Below, piece by piece: positions 1 through 9,325 of a stretch of 64,000 nucleotides of DNA; within the stretch, counting starts at the first letter, position 1; each line of letters begins with the position of its first letter. The position numbers and the translations under genes were made by a program. Below the pieces are notes generated by a model. It was not told the DNA's origin, ran no database searches, and worked only from the letters and a program-made list of their open reading frames with translations. The stretch lies in contig NZ_WQLV01000010.1 in assembly GCF_009753675.1 (NCBI RefSeq), forward strand, positions 105,585-169,584, written 5' to 3'. Source of the stretch: Parasedimentitalea huanghaiensis. GTDB taxonomy: Bacteria; Pseudomonadota; Alphaproteobacteria; Rhodobacterales; Rhodobacteraceae.

Positions 1-936
1 GCAATAGGTCTAAGCATCGGCACATTGATCGGTGCCTTTCAAGGATGGCTGGTCGGGTATCAAAGCGTTCCGGCCTTTATCGTGACACTTGGCGGGTTTC
101 TGGTCTGGAGGAACTACGGGTGGTTGTTCACCTCCGGACAGACAATTGGGCCGTTGGACAAGAACTTTTTGGTTCTGGGGGGCGTCAGTGGCACCATGGG
201 AGAAGCAATGAGCTGGACCATTGGGGTGGTTGCGGTCGCAATTTCACTTTGGGCAATGGTCTCTTCCCGTCGTGGACGAATTCAACATGGATTTCCGGCG
301 AAACCCGCTTGGGCCGAAGGTATTGTCATGGGCATCGTGACCTGTGCCATTCTGGGTTTTGTCTGGATCCTGAACTCTTATGATATTCCAAGTCGAAAAC
401 TGCAGCGCATGTTCGAGGCCAAAGGCGAGGTAATGCCAGAGGGGCTGGAAGTTGGTTATGGTCTGCCAATTTCCGTTTTAATCCTGATTGCTACCGCCAT
501 CGTCATGACAGTTGTCGCCCGCCGTACACGACTGGGGCGATACATTTTTGCAACCGGCGGAAACCCGGACGCGGCTGATCTATCGGGCATCAACACTCGT
601 CTGTTGACCGTCAAGGTCTTTGCTATCATGGGGTTTCTCTGCGCCTTATCTGCTGTTGTGGCTTCGGCACGTTTGCAAAACCACACCAACGACATCGGAA
701 CCCTTGATGAATTGCGAGTGATTGCTGCTGCGGTCATCGGTGGTACAGCGTTGGCTGGCGGTGCCGGGACGATTTATGGCGCCATCCTTGGGGCACTTGT
801 TATGCAAAGCCTGCAGTCCGGAATGGCGATGGTTGGCGTTGATGCACCGCTACAGAACATTGTTGTTGGATCGGTGCTGGTTTTTGCAGTTTGGCTCGAT
901 ATTCAGTACCGCAAACGGTTGGGAGCAAAAATATGA
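1..936 (+). CDS. xylH: Sugar ABC transporter permease, XylH-like (5' end outside window)
   Basis: Inner-membrane permease of a monosaccharide (CUT2 / ribose-xylose type) ABC importer. The frame is open back to base 1, so the N-terminus lies outside the window and about 312 codons are visible. Several hydrophobic segments are seen, including the conserved C-terminal part with [19 protein letters not shown], typical of this family (BPD_transp_2). The long insertion between membrane segments ([16 protein letters not shown]) resembles xylose permeases more than ribose ones. The stop overlaps the ATG of the following ATPase gene (ATGA), so the two are translationally coupled. The family call is secure; xylose as substrate is inferred from resemblance only. 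Confidence 0.8.
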   Translation, partial: AIGLSIGTLIGAFQGWLVGYQSVPAFIVTLGGFLVWRNYGWLFTSGQTIGPLDKNFLVLGGVSGTMGEAMSWTIGVVAVAISLWAMVSSRRGRIQHGFPAKPAWAEGIVMGIVTCAILGFVWILNSYDIPSRKLQRMFEAKGEVMPEGLEVGYGLPISVLILIATAIVMTVVARRTRLGRYIFATGGNPDAADLSGINTRLLTVKVFAIMGFLCALSAVVASARLQNHTNDIGTLDELRVIAAAVIGGTALAGGAGTIYGAILGALVMQSLQSGMAMVGVDAPLQNIVVGSVLVFAVWLDIQYRKRLGAKI

Positions 937-1730
937 CTGCTTCAGAAGTTAAAACAGCTCAGCAACGGCGTATCGATGGGGATACGCCACTGGTCGAGTT
1001 GAAAGACATTTGCGTATCATTTGGCGGCATTCACGCCGTCGACCATGTCAGCGTTGATCTGCATCCGGGCGAAGTTGTGGGCCTGCTGGGTCACAACGGT
1101 GCAGGCAAATCGACCCTGATCAAGGTATTGTCCGGTGCCTATCAGATGGACAGCGGCGAAATCCGCATCAATGGCAACAAAGCTGAAATTCACAATCCGC
1201 GTGACGCGCGCAGCTACAATGTTGAGACCATCTACCAGACGCTTGCACTGGCTGATAATCTGGACGCTGCGTCTAACCTATTCCTCGGGCGTGAGTTGAT
1301 CACGCCGGTTGGTCTTGTCGATGACGCCGCAATGGAAGCAGAGTGCCGCAAGATCATGGGTGGACTGAACCCGAACTTTAGCAAATTCGCAGAGCCTGTT
1401 AGCGCCTTGTCAGGTGGTCAGCGTCAGTCAGTCGCCATTGCACGGGCGGTCTATTTCAACGCCAAAATTCTGATTATGGATGAACCGACCGCAGCACTGG
1501 GACCGCAAGAAACTCAGATGGTGGCTGAGCTAATCCAAAAACTAAAGGCGCAGGGTATTGGGATATTCTTGATTGACCATGATGTTCACGCCGTGATGGA
1601 ACTCTGCGACAGGGCGAGTGTGATGAAAAACGGCCAGCTTGTTGGAACCGTGAATATTGATGAGGTCACCGATGATGATCTTCTGTCGATGATCATTCTG
1701 GGGAAAGTGCCAAAGCAAGCCGTTGCATAA
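933..1730 (+). CDS. xylG: Sugar ABC transporter ATP-binding protein, XylG-like
   Basis: Cytoplasmic ATPase partner of the permease just upstream. It is a single ABC domain of 265 aa, half the length of the fused two-domain RbsA/XylG of enterics, as is common in alphaproteobacteria. Visible motifs: Walker [11 protein letters not shown]-loop region [10 protein letters not shown], signature LSGGQRQS, Walker [12 protein letters not shown] and switch His in LIDHDVH. The ATG at 933 is chosen because it overlaps the permease stop and the domain begins shortly after; an in-frame start further upstream would lie inside xylH. No substrate-binding protein is visible; it would be expected upstream of the window. 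Confidence 0.85.
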   Translation: MTASEVKTAQQRRIDGDTPLVELKDICVSFGGIHAVDHVSVDLHPGEVVGLLGHNGAGKSTLIKVLSGAYQMDSGEIRINGNKAEIHNPRDARSYNVETIYQTLALADNLDAASNLFLGRELITPVGLVDDAAMEAECRKIMGGLNPNFSKFAEPVSALSGGQRQSVAIARAVYFNAKILIMDEPTAALGPQETQMVAELIQKLKAQGIGIFLIDHDVHAVMELCDRASVMKNGQLVGTVNIDEVTDDDLLSMIILGKVPKQAVA

Positions 1731-1887
1731 TCATGTAAACAGATCCGCTTGAAGACGCAGCATACTGCATCACGACAGGAACCTTCCAAAACCCCAACCG
1801 CTTTATCATTGGGCTTTCCCATGCACACGACTTGAATGTAGCTATGCATCCTGAAATACATGGGCACAAATTACACGGGAATGGTCT

Positions 1888-2583
1888 ATGCATCTCAATT
1901 CAACAAAATTTGTGTCTTGCAGAGGCGTTCGCATCCCTTTGGATGAGAAGATAATTACGCCTAAAGTTGAGAAGAAATTGCAGGCTGAATTTTATGAAAC
2001 ACCTGAAGTCATTGGGTTGCCGAAGTTTATTCAAAAGCAAGACCGGGTTCTCGAATTGGGTTCTGGGATTGGCTTTATTTCAACCTACCTAGCAAAGGTT
2101 TTGGGCGTCAGCCACGTAACATGCGTTGAAGCAAATCCCCATTTGTGCGAATTTATTTCACACGTTCATGCCGCCAACGGCGTCTCTACCGCAAATGTGC
2201 GAAATGTGTTGGCACTGTCTGATGATGCTGAATTACCTGCAGATAATACGGTTCCATTTTACGTCACAGACCCGTTTTGGTCGTCTTCTCTAAACCGCCC
2301 TTCAAAGGCCAGTTACAATACAATTGACGTGCCTGTGGTCCGTTTGAGTAAGATTATCGCAGAGGTGAAGCCCTCGGTTATTGTCTGTGATATTGAAGGT
2401 GGTGAAGTTGACCTTTTTGAAAACGTCGAGTTGGCAGGCGTTAGTCGCATTTACATGGAACTTCACACGCGAAAATGCGGCGGCTCTGGAATTATAAAAG
2501 TGTTTGAGAGCATGCACCGGCATGGTTTTTTCTACCACCAACGCGTGTCAAGCGAAGGTGCCGTTCTGTTTCAAAAACTCTAG
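1888..2583 (+). CDS. FkbM-family methyltransferase
   Basis: A 231-aa SAM-dependent methyltransferase of the FkbM type. The SAM-binding motif I appears as VLELGSGIGFIST at about residues 52-64, followed by an acidic motif II region (VTCVEANPH) and a later conserved VIVCDIEGGE stretch, typical of FkbM proteins where a D-x-E-G-x-E element follows. Such enzymes commonly O-methylate sugars of surface glycans or other secondary products; the substrate here is unknown. It stands alone on the plus strand, 157 bp after xylG, and converges with a second FkbM-type gene. It shares a glycan-modification neighbourhood with the genes up to 6.1 kb. Confidence 0.75.
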   Translation: MHLNSTKFVSCRGVRIPLDEKIITPKVEKKLQAEFYETPEVIGLPKFIQKQDRVLELGSGIGFISTYLAKVLGVSHVTCVEANPHLCEFISHVHAANGVSTANVRNVLALSDDAELPADNTVPFYVTDPFWSSSLNRPSKASYNTIDVPVVRLSKIIAEVKPSVIVCDIEGGEVDLFENVELAGVSRIYMELHTRKCGGSGIIKVFESMHRHGFFYHQRVSSEGAVLFQKL

Positions 2584-2638
2584 TTTTCCGCAAAACACCT
2601 GTGATCTTGGCCCCAAAAATGAGTTTTAACAGGATACC

Positions 2639-3271
2639 CTAAAGTTCTGTACGCGAGCTCGACCATTTCACGAATAAGACATCCGCCATCCTAGGGGAGC
2701 GGGTTAATCCAGACAAAAACGAGTGGACTTCAAACCCTTGTGAAGCCATGAAGCCGATCACATCCGAGAATTTGTAGCCATCTTCAAAACGGCGTTTGAT
2801 CGAGGTTTCAAGGATTACAAATTCACAATTGGCCAGCGTTTTTAATGCGCCGCGCAGAACTGACATTTCATTACCTTCAGTGTCGATCTTCAGACCAAAG
2901 GGACCTTCGTACCCTTCGAGAATATCATCAAGCTTGCGTGTCTCGATTTCACGGATCTCGGTGGCGCCACTGTCAAAATTCAAACGTCTGGTCATACTAG
3001 ACCGGGCAGGGCCGTCCGTGGTGATTGTAAGATTGACACTGCCAGCTTTGTCGCTGGCACCACACAAATGAAAATCAAAATTCAGTCGGTCACCCCAGCG
3101 CTTTTCCACTGCCTTTTGTGACTCGACCAAAGGATCTACAAGGATGAACTTGGTGTCTGGAAAGCTCTTGTAGAGAAATGGCGTTCCGTCCAAAACGCCG
3201 ACATCAATGATACAATTCGGTTGAAAGCCATATCTCCGAAAATACTTCGAAGTCATTTTGTTGAGTTTCAT
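2639..3271 (-). CDS. FkbM-family methyltransferase
   Basis: A second FkbM-type SAM methyltransferase, about 210 aa. The N-terminal CIIDVGVLDGTPF is motif I, KFILVDPLV the acidic motif, and FGLKIDTEGNEMSVLRGA the diagnostic D-x-E-G element. The start is uncertain: ATG at 3271 gives a compact domain, while a TTG at 3319 in the same frame is preceded by GAGG at a workable distance. The gene follows the glycosyltransferase-methyltransferase fusion on the same strand after a 75-bp gap, so the two may be co-transcribed. Sugar O-methylation is inferred from family and context; no acceptor can be named. Confidence 0.75.
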   Translation of the reverse strand: MKLNKMTSKYFRRYGFQPNCIIDVGVLDGTPFLYKSFPDTKFILVDPLVESQKAVEKRWGDRLNFDFHLCGASDKAGSVNLTITTDGPARSSMTRRLNFDSGATEIREIETRKLDDILEGYEGPFGLKIDTEGNEMSVLRGALKTLANCEFVILETSIKRRFEDGYKFSDVIGFMASQGFEVHSFLSGLTRSPRMADVLFVKWSSSRTEL

Positions 3272-3346
3272 GGTGGACTGGCTTTCTAAGTACGTTCGTT
3301 GTCGGGCACGAGCATGCAATTAAGCCTCGTCCTGCAAGGTATGCAA

Positions 3347-5026
3347 TTATTTAGTGTCCTTCAGGGTAATGATGAACTGAGCCCCGCGGCGAGTTTGCGA
3401 TGCCTGATTTCCAAGACGACGCATTGCTTCCCGGACAGCCTCTCTCACATGCATTCTTTCGTCTTTTTTCCAAAACAAATCGTCTCCGGCGATGATGCCA
3501 CCCGGACGGACCTTGCGTGCGGCGATCATAATATCTTCGAGCACAAAATCATAAAGGTGATTACCATCGATGTAGACCCAGTCGAAATAATGATCCGGAT
3601 AGCTTTCCAGAACCTCAGCAGAGAAGCCTTTGCGCAAGACGCAGTTGGGCAGTTGCCCCAATCCGCCTGCCACTTGATCAAACTTTTCACGCATACGTAC
3701 GGCGTCGTTGTGTTGGGAATGGGTATGTTCTTCTTCCCGCACCGCTAGCAGATCCCAGGGATCAATCAGCACAAGCTCTTTTGGTTTCGTGATGTTGAGG
3801 ATTTCGGCAGAAAAATCGCCCTCCCAAACCCCGATTTCAGCGCAACGCCCACCTTTGGGCATCACTTCGTCCAGCATCGTTTGTCGCAGTTCGCGCCTTT
3901 TAGGTGCACGGCGCGCCTTGTCGCTATTGAGTAGGATAGCATCGATGATGCTCTGTCCCTCTTCCGGTGAGATGGACTGTTCGATGGTGTCGGTCGATCC
4001 CTGCGCGGCTTCCGGCGCCTGCTTAGCTGACACCTGCTTGGCTGTAGGCGCTGTGGCGGCTGGCCAGTCGGCGACAATCTGGTTATAAATTTGTTTGCTA
4101 TCGGAGTCTTTCAGCAAGGCCTCAGCCCGTTGATTGTGGATCTCCAGTGCGGCACAGTGCAGTGCCATCAAGATTGGATCCGAAACGAGCCGATCGAACT
4201 CGGCTTTCAATGCATCGCGATGACGAAGCATGGATCTATCCGGCAAGCCCCCGACATTCCATTTTTTCCAATAATCGAAGCCAAGCTTTTGGTGCGTGTG
4301 ATTGGCGCGTCCGCGAGCACGTTTTATCAGAAATGATTTGGCCGAACGCACCGCATAGTGATTTAGCTGAGCTGTCTCCAGGCCAAGTTCACCCACCAGC
4401 CGCAAGGCATCTTCATCGCTGGGTGGGCTAAGCGACCAAACCTCATTGCTGCCCTCTTTAAAGAACGGGCGGTGTAGCCCAAGGCGTTCCACATTAGGTG
4501 TGTTGCGAAACAAGGTCTTTACGAAACCGCTTGGCGTTTCGCCGCGTGAACCTGGAACAGGTCCAGAGTCGGTCAACCGTTCCGTAATTAGATCATCGAT
4601 GACCTCGGTCTCTTTGTTGGCAGAAAACACGCGCCACACCACCGGGATCACATCTGCATCCGGGTAAGCTGCAAGAAGGTCAGTGACCTTCCCGCCGCCG
4701 TGGTGAACATTCAGAAACTCGTCGACATCGCTGACGAATACCCAATCGGCTTCAGCATACAGCGGGTGCTTGAAAGCATGTTTCAGGGCTGACTTATGGG
4801 GACCGCGACGCAGGACATTGTTGTACTCATGGGTGAGCAATCCAAGTTGGCCCAAACGTTGCAGCATGAGGTCCGTGCCGTCTGTGCAATCATTTGTATA
4901 AACGAGAAAATCCGTAAAGCCGATCACCCGGTTCCAAGCCACCCACTCTAAAATGAAAGGGGCTTCATCCTTCATGGTGGAAACATTCAAAAATCGAGGA
5001 GTGCTGGCAGTGGAATCGTCGTTCAT
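3347..5026 (-). CDS. Glycosyltransferase (GT2-like) fused to a SAM methyltransferase
   Basis: A 559-aa two-domain protein. Residues ~10-300 form a GT-A type glycosyltransferase of the Glyco_tranf_2_4 kind: an early MKDEAPFILEWVAWNR element, YTNDCTDGTD, and the metal-binding DVDEF motif at about residue 100. Residues ~390-555 form a class I methyltransferase (Methyltransf_24-like): CAEIGVWEGDFSAEI, LVLIDPWDL, FDWVYIDGNHLYD and RPGGIIAGDD. A linker rich in Ala, Thr, Gln and Lys (about 325-350) joins them. The fusion suggests a sugar is transferred and then methylated by one polypeptide. It has no signal peptide and is probably cytoplasmic. Domain calls are good; acceptor and product are unknown. 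Confidence 0.8.
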   Translation of the reverse strand: MNDDSTASTPRFLNVSTMKDEAPFILEWVAWNRVIGFTDFLVYTNDCTDGTDLMLQRLGQLGLLTHEYNNVLRRGPHKSALKHAFKHPLYAEADWVFVSDVDEFLNVHHGGGKVTDLLAAYPDADVIPVVWRVFSANKETEVIDDLITERLTDSGPVPGSRGETPSGFVKTLFRNTPNVERLGLHRPFFKEGSNEVWSLSPPSDEDALRLVGELGLETAQLNHYAVRSAKSFLIKRARGRANHTHQKLGFDYWKKWNVGGLPDRSMLRHRDALKAEFDRLVSDPILMALHCAALEIHNQRAEALLKDSDSKQIYNQIVADWPAATAPTAKQVSAKQAPEAAQGSTDTIEQSISPEEGQSIIDAILLNSDKARRAPKRRELRQTMLDEVMPKGGRCAEIGVWEGDFSAEILNITKPKELVLIDPWDLLAVREEEHTHSQHNDAVRMREKFDQVAGGLGQLPNCVLRKGFSAEVLESYPDHYFDWVYIDGNHLYDFVLEDIMIAARKVRPGGIIAGDDLFWKKDERMHVREAVREAMRRLGNQASQTRRGAQFIITLKDTK

Positions 5027-5140
5027 AATATTTGTCGCTGTTCTTCTTTTTAGGTTAATGGCCAGTATACAATGTCGGCCTGCTCAATCCCGCTTGGCTG
5101 CCTTACGTAATTGCTAGTACATTACTGACCTAAGGTCTAT

Positions 5141-5178
5141 CAGGATGATCACCTCCCAAGAAGGAGCTGATCATCCTG
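5141..5178. repeat. Perfect 11-bp inverted repeat between two minus-strand genes
   Basis: CAGGATGATCA at 5141-5151 is repeated in inverted form as TGATCATCCTG at 5168-5178, leaving a 16-nt loop. It lies downstream of the hydrolase gene and about 115 bp upstream of the fusion glycosyltransferase start, both on the minus strand. There is no U-run after it in either direction, so it is either an atypical transcription terminator or RNA stabiliser for the upstream gene, or an operator for the downstream one. The loop contains an AAGGAG that could be a fortuitous Shine-Dalgarno-like string. Confidence 0.55.
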
Positions 5179-5231
5179 AATTTCATAGGCCGCCACTGCT
5201 GTAATTCTTCTCACACCTGTGGGGAGAGATA

Positions 5232-6143
5232 TCATGTAGCCGAGTTATCATGTGCCTCTGTCAGCTCTGCGAGTGTCGTCTCAAAAAAACGATCTCGTCC
5301 GTTAGACAGCACACTCCTGCAAAATTGTGCGGCAAGTATAGGGTGGTTCTGCGCGATGGCGCGTTCGACCAGCTCCTTTCTAAAACGACGTTGATCGCGC
5401 CGTTTTCGGAGATCGCGCTGCAGTTGGGATGTTGTGAGCGTGCAATCGATCGCCTGTAGGACAAGCGGTTGCAAAAGTCCCATCATTTGCAGCAAAGATC
5501 CCAGCCGGTGCCCTAAAAACGGACAGCGGAAATGCTGTAAATTTGAGCCCGACAACCGGTCTATATGCGCTCGATCCGGTCGGGAATAAGGGTCATAAAA
5601 CAGGTTAACTCGTGCGGCTGAAAAGGTTGTCTGGGCAGCATCCCCATATGGGCCAGAGTAATCATAACCCCAAGCTGCGGAATATCGCTTTTCCCAAGGT
5701 ACCACACTCTTATCAAGTGTCGTTTGCGGGCTGAAGGCCACGACATGGGCCCCTGGACATGCCGCCGAATAGACCAGAGCGCCATAAGCGCCCATCGAAG
5801 CGCCGTAAAATATCACTTTTTCGAACTGGCGGAAAAACCCACTATGCTTCAACTTGTCAAACTCAGTGCTAACCCATTGATCGCGATACCAAGTCCAACC
5901 CTCCGCCATCACTCCGAGCATCGACCAACCCTGCCGTTCGATGAATGAATAGCCCCAGGGTAGACGGTCCTCCCGTTTGTTCATTGCGATGTCGAGGTTG
6001 TCAAAAGTGACACAAAGCACCGGACCACGCGGTATATACGTGAAGGAGTGTTTGCCGTTTTCCTTGTACTGGCCCTTGTCTCCAATCAAGGCTGGCGCCT
6101 TGCTGGACCAAGTTTCATCAACTGGGTGTCGCGCTTGTTCCAT
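5232..6143 (-). CDS. Alpha/beta-hydrolase-fold protein, unknown substrate
   Basis: A 303-aa protein with an alpha/beta-hydrolase plan. The nucleophile elbow is FYGASMGAYGAL (G-x-S-x-G, Ser near residue 115), a likely acid sits in the FYDPYSRPDRAH segment, and a likely base is the His of PFLGHRLGS. The N-terminal part carries a beta-strand pair around VLCVTFDNLD. The C-terminal 80 residues are Arg-rich and helical (RDLRKRRDQRRFRKELVERA) and may be a separate module. There is no signal peptide or membrane segment. Its position beside glycan-modifying enzymes suggests a deacylase or surface-polymer role, but that is only inference. I do not recognise a specific family. Confidence 0.6.
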   Translation of the reverse strand: MEQARHPVDETWSSKAPALIGDKGQYKENGKHSFTYIPRGPVLCVTFDNLDIAMNKREDRLPWGYSFIERQGWSMLGVMAEGWTWYRDQWVSTEFDKLKHSGFFRQFEKVIFYGASMGAYGALVYSAACPGAHVVAFSPQTTLDKSVVPWEKRYSAAWGYDYSGPYGDAAQTTFSAARVNLFYDPYSRPDRAHIDRLSGSNLQHFRCPFLGHRLGSLLQMMGLLQPLVLQAIDCTLTTSQLQRDLRKRRDQRRFRKELVERAIAQNHPILAAQFCRSVLSNGRDRFFETTLAELTEAHDNSAT

Positions 6144-6209
6144 TCTTGTTACTCTTTTGTGACGGTAGATAAACCGTCAGACTGGGGCTGTATTGAGAGA
6201 GGACTATTC

Positions 6210-6440
6210 ATGCGGCCTGTATCTAAAAAATGGACAATGAGTGAATTCATAGCACAATTAGAGCATGAGTTCCTAGGCTCCCGGCTCGTTAAACTTCAAG
6301 GCTTTAAAATCCCCAGATTCCCAGCCGCGCATTCTTGGAAGACCTACATACCGTACCAAACATACAAGCCTAACAGATCCGCTGGCACAAAGTTGATAGA
6401 ACCACGTATCGCTACCATTACTTTTATGCGCGATACTTGA
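6210..6440 (+). CDS. Possible small ORF, 76 aa, unknown
   Basis: An ATG at 6210 with an AGAGAGGA Shine-Dalgarno-like string about 8 nt before it opens a 76-codon frame. The product is basic and includes SEFIAQLEHEFLGSRLVKLQG. It has no motif I recognise. It lies in the 590-bp interval between two minus-strand genes, facing the other way. Coding status is doubtful: support is only the ribosome-binding site and an open frame. Confidence 0.25.
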   Translation: MRPVSKKWTMSEFIAQLEHEFLGSRLVKLQGFKIPRFPAAHSWKTYIPYQTYKPNRSAGTKLIEPRIATITFMRDT

Positions 6441-6735
6441 AGTGCGGGTTTTGTGGGCTCAGGGCAGAGTGAACTCTTGGCTTTGCGGCAGCATTTTGGG
6501 CGTCATAAGGTTTGTTATGTTATTTTACGCCAACTCCTTGCCCAAAACACCGGCCTCAGGCTTGCCGGTGAACATCCATTCCGCAAACGATTGACAAACA
6601 CCACAACCCTGTAAGACCAACCGGTTTTACACCATTCTTGTCAACGACCTCACTATCGAAAACCCCGTTGTTTTCACAGTAGCATGACATCGGTCGGCTG
6701 CTTTTTGAACGCAAATTGAAGCAAGGTAACGAAGA
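6441..6735. other. Intergenic stretch without recognisable genes
   Basis: This is the remaining part of the 590-bp gap before the LuxR-type gene. I see no convincing open frame, RNA gene or strong hairpin with a U-run. A GC-rich inverted motif around 6541-6572 (CGGCCTCAGGCTTGCCGG) can fold as a short stem but lacks a U-tract. Confidence 0.4.
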
Positions 6736-7512
6736 TCACAGCGTTGCAACCAGCTGGCGTAGAGATGCCACGTTCATGCGTCTATATGCATTCTTGCGGT
6801 GTGTTATGATCGTTGTTTCTGCAAGGTTCAGTAAATCCGCCGTTTCAGCCGCAGTTCTGCCTTTAATTGCCATAGCTGCGACCTCGCGCTCGCGCGCCGT
6901 CAAGTCGGGATAAGTCAATGCCAACCGTGTTTGGATATCTTGCCCCTGCCAGACAGGCCCTTTCATAGAAAATGCGACGTGCCGTTCAGTGGTGGCTAGC
7001 AAATACCCTAGAACGGCCTTTACATCCGAGTATAAGTGCTTGGGGAAAGGACCTTTTTCTGAGCTCGAATATAGACTTACAGATAGTCCATATGCTGGCG
7101 TGCGCCGCACCAATGAAACCCGACCACTTATCCCCGGCAGATCATAACAGTCGCGTCGATAGGTAAATAGCGGAATGTTGTCGGCCTCTTGCACGGTCAA
7201 AAAATCACCAACCCCACGTGCGCCTTGCAACAATTGGGCGTTTCGGTCCTGTTCAACATGGCGAACATAGCCCTTGGCGGCACGGTCAGCCCGATTTTGC
7301 CCCAACCGGCAGGCCGTTCCCATCAAAAGCGGTTTGTCCCGATCCCCAAGACAGAAAACAGAAACAAAATCGGCACCTGCAGTTTCATAGGCAAAACGCA
7401 TTGTCGTTTGCACAAAGGCGGTGGTGCCGATGCTCCGGGTTAACTCCGCCGCTAGCGACATCGGCATCACTATTTCAGGCGCTGGCCACTCGAACTTGTG
7501 TTCCAAAGTCAT
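6736..7512 (-). CDS. LuxR-family transcriptional regulator
   Basis: A 258-aa DNA-binding regulator. The C-terminal ~60 residues are a LuxR/GerE helix-turn-helix: YPDLTAREREVAAMAIKG, then TAAETADLLNLAETTIITH and RKNAYRRMNVASL. The N-terminal ~190 residues look like an autoinducer/GAF-like sensor domain, but the conserved W/Y/D set of classical acyl-homoserine-lactone receptors cannot be asserted. The gene ends the minus-strand group with the ferredoxin reductase (22-bp gap). It is a candidate local regulator of the redox/hut island. Similar orphan LuxR proteins are often placed beside catabolic operons; ligand and targets are unknown. Confidence 0.8.
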   Translation of the reverse strand: MTLEHKFEWPAPEIVMPMSLAAELTRSIGTTAFVQTTMRFAYETAGADFVSVFCLGDRDKPLLMGTACRLGQNRADRAAKGYVRHVEQDRNAQLLQGARGVGDFLTVQEADNIPLFTYRRDCYDLPGISGRVSLVRRTPAYGLSVSLYSSSEKGPFPKHLYSDVKAVLGYLLATTERHVAFSMKGPVWQGQDIQTRLALTYPDLTAREREVAAMAIKGRTAAETADLLNLAETTIITHRKNAYRRMNVASLRQLVATL

Positions 7513-7534
7513 GAATGCTCACTCGCGAAGCACG

Positions 7535-8332
7535 TTACTCCGCAAATGCCTTTTCGATCACAAACTCCCCAGGCTTAGAGTTCGACCCTTCCTTAAACCC
7601 TAGTGTTTCACAACACTCCTTGAGTGTTTTCAACATCGCCATGGATCCGCAGATCATTACTCGATCGGTCTCGGGCGTCAAAGTACCGCCCGCGAATTCT
7701 GCCAACCGCCCATCTTCGATCCAGGTGTTAATCCGCCCCATATGTTCAGAGTTTTCGCGCGTAGTAGTCGGTAGGTGGTGTAGTTTGCCATCGGCAAGTT
7801 CACCCAAATATTCGTGCGTGAGAACGGACTGCACCAAGTCGCGCCCATAGGCCAGTTCACTCACCTCACGGCAGGTGTGCAGTAGATAAATTTCATCAAA
7901 CTTTTCATATACTTCTGGATCCCGTATGACGCTGGCAAACGATGCAACGCCAGTACCGGTGGAAAGCAAGAACAGCCGTTTTCCCGGTAGAAGCGCGTCA
8001 AACACCAGTGTTCCCACAGGTTTTGGCCGGATTAGAATATGATCTCCAACGCCTATGTTTTGCAGACGCGACGTCAACGGCCCGTCCGGCACTTTGATCG
8101 AATAAAACTCCAGATGTTCCTCCCAATTTGGCGAAGCAATGGAATAGGCCCGCACCAAGGGCTTGCCGTCCACTGGCAGCCCAATCATTGCAAACTCACC
8201 CGAGCGGAAACGGAATCCAGCGGGGCGCTCGGTTTTGAAAGCAAAAAGCCGATCACTATAGTGTTTGACGTCACTCACCCGTAACGCGGCAAAGCCTTTG
8301 GGAGCTGTGATTTCTCTTGCGATCTGATTCAT
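7535..8332 (-). CDS. fpr: Ferredoxin--NADP(+) reductase
   Basis: A 265-aa FAD-dependent ferredoxin/flavodoxin-NADP reductase of the bacterial Fpr type. It has the FAD-binding RAYSIAS motif (R-x-Y-S), the NADP-binding LFLLSTGTGVASFAS loop, VMICGSMAML near the C-terminus, and an end of the VIEKAFAE type typical of bacterial FPRs. The ATG at 8332 (MNQIAREI) fits family N-termini better than an in-frame start 33 bp upstream. It is divergent from the nitroreductase gene across a 129-bp intergenic region and lies near a 7Fe ferredoxin, so a chain NADPH to FNR to ferredoxin to flavoenzyme is the natural reading. Roseobacters usually also carry a chromosomal fpr, which would make this a dedicated copy. 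Confidence 0.88.
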   Translation of the reverse strand: MNQIAREITAPKGFAALRVSDVKHYSDRLFAFKTERPAGFRFRSGEFAMIGLPVDGKPLVRAYSIASPNWEEHLEFYSIKVPDGPLTSRLQNIGVGDHILIRPKPVGTLVFDALLPGKRLFLLSTGTGVASFASVIRDPEVYEKFDEIYLLHTCREVSELAYGRDLVQSVLTHEYLGELADGKLHHLPTTTRENSEHMGRINTWIEDGRLAEFAGGTLTPETDRVMICGSMAMLKTLKECCETLGFKEGSNSKPGEFVIEKAFAE

Positions 8333-8461
8333 CTCATGGGTCCTGTTTGTTTCGCGCAGCCCCAAACAAAAACATCGACCTCATTTCAACAATCCTCATC
8401 ACTGAGGAATGCATCGCAAACCTTCGATGGCGTAAAATTTTCAAAATCGAGGAGAAAACCT

Positions 8462-9325
8462 ATGTCCGATCCACTTTTTCAGGATGTCATACGCAAACGG
8501 CGGAGCGTGCGAAAATTCGAACCCGGTCGGTCTGTTGACCGGAAGGTGCTTGAGCGTATCGTTGATTGCGGACGGTGGGCACCTTCGGGCGCCAACGTGC
8601 AGTGCTTTGATTTCATCGTCGTTGATGACCCCATACTGCGTGACAAGGTCATGGAGGTGTTTTTACGGCAAGCCCAACGTCTGGTCGACCACGCCAAAGG
8701 GTTTCCGGCGGTCAAGAAAACTTATCTTGCAAACACTGTGGCGATTGTCATCGTTCTTGGTGATCCACGCTGGAAAGTCTGTTTCCCGCAGCCAACAACT
8801 GAAGGTTGGGAAAAAGAATACCTCGAAAACAACGAAGTCATTTATCAAAACTCAATTGGCGCTGCGATCCAGAATATCCAGTTGGGTGTCGCTGCTGAGA
8901 ACCTCACCAGCGCCTGGCTGTCTGGCGGCGGCGAGGACATTACCAATAAGGAACTGTCAGATCTGTTAGACTATCCCGACTGGATGAAAGCCTATGGCAC
9001 CATTCCAATTGGATATCCGGCCGCGACCCAAAATAGGCGCTTTCGCCGTCCGCTGGAACAGGCCCTACACTGGAACGGCTTCCAACCCACGCAATATCGC
9101 ACCCATGAACAAGTGGATTTCTATGAAAGCTCCTTGCGCCCATTTGCGATGTACCGGGATGAGGAAACCATGGAAACTTGGGGCGACCGCGAAGAGAAAC
9201 TGGGGGACTGGGAAGCTGCGTTTACAACAGGCATGCCTAACCCCAACGGCCAGTTAGAAAACAGCGCTGACTTCTCTGCTCCGCGTACCACTGGTCGGGC
9301 CACAAAACGACGTCTCAAAGACTAA
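8462..9325 (+). CDS. Nitroreductase-family flavoprotein with C-terminal extension
   Basis: An FMN-dependent nitroreductase-fold enzyme of 287 aa. The N-terminal IRKRRSVRKFEPGR and GRWAPSGANVQCFDFIVV segments are the classic FMN-contacting parts; further on lie SIGAAIQNIQLGVAAENL and a GIPIGYP-like element (GTIPIGYPAA). The nitroreductase domain ends near residue 200. The remaining ~85 residues form an acidic, Trp-rich tail absent from simple nitroreductases. Start: ATG at 8462 follows GAGGAG at 7 nt, better than the ORF's upstream ATG. It is followed by ferredoxin and divergent from FNR, suggesting a ferredoxin-fed reductase. The substrate is unknown; an imidazole or enoyl intermediate of the hut island is possible. 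Confidence 0.8.
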   Translation: MSDPLFQDVIRKRRSVRKFEPGRSVDRKVLERIVDCGRWAPSGANVQCFDFIVVDDPILRDKVMEVFLRQAQRLVDHAKGFPAVKKTYLANTVAIVIVLGDPRWKVCFPQPTTEGWEKEYLENNEVIYQNSIGAAIQNIQLGVAAENLTSAWLSGGGEDITNKELSDLLDYPDWMKAYGTIPIGYPAATQNRRFRRPLEQALHWNGFQPTQYRTHEQVDFYESSLRPFAMYRDEETMETWGDREEKLGDWEAAFTTGMPNPNGQLENSADFSAPRTTGRATKRRLKD

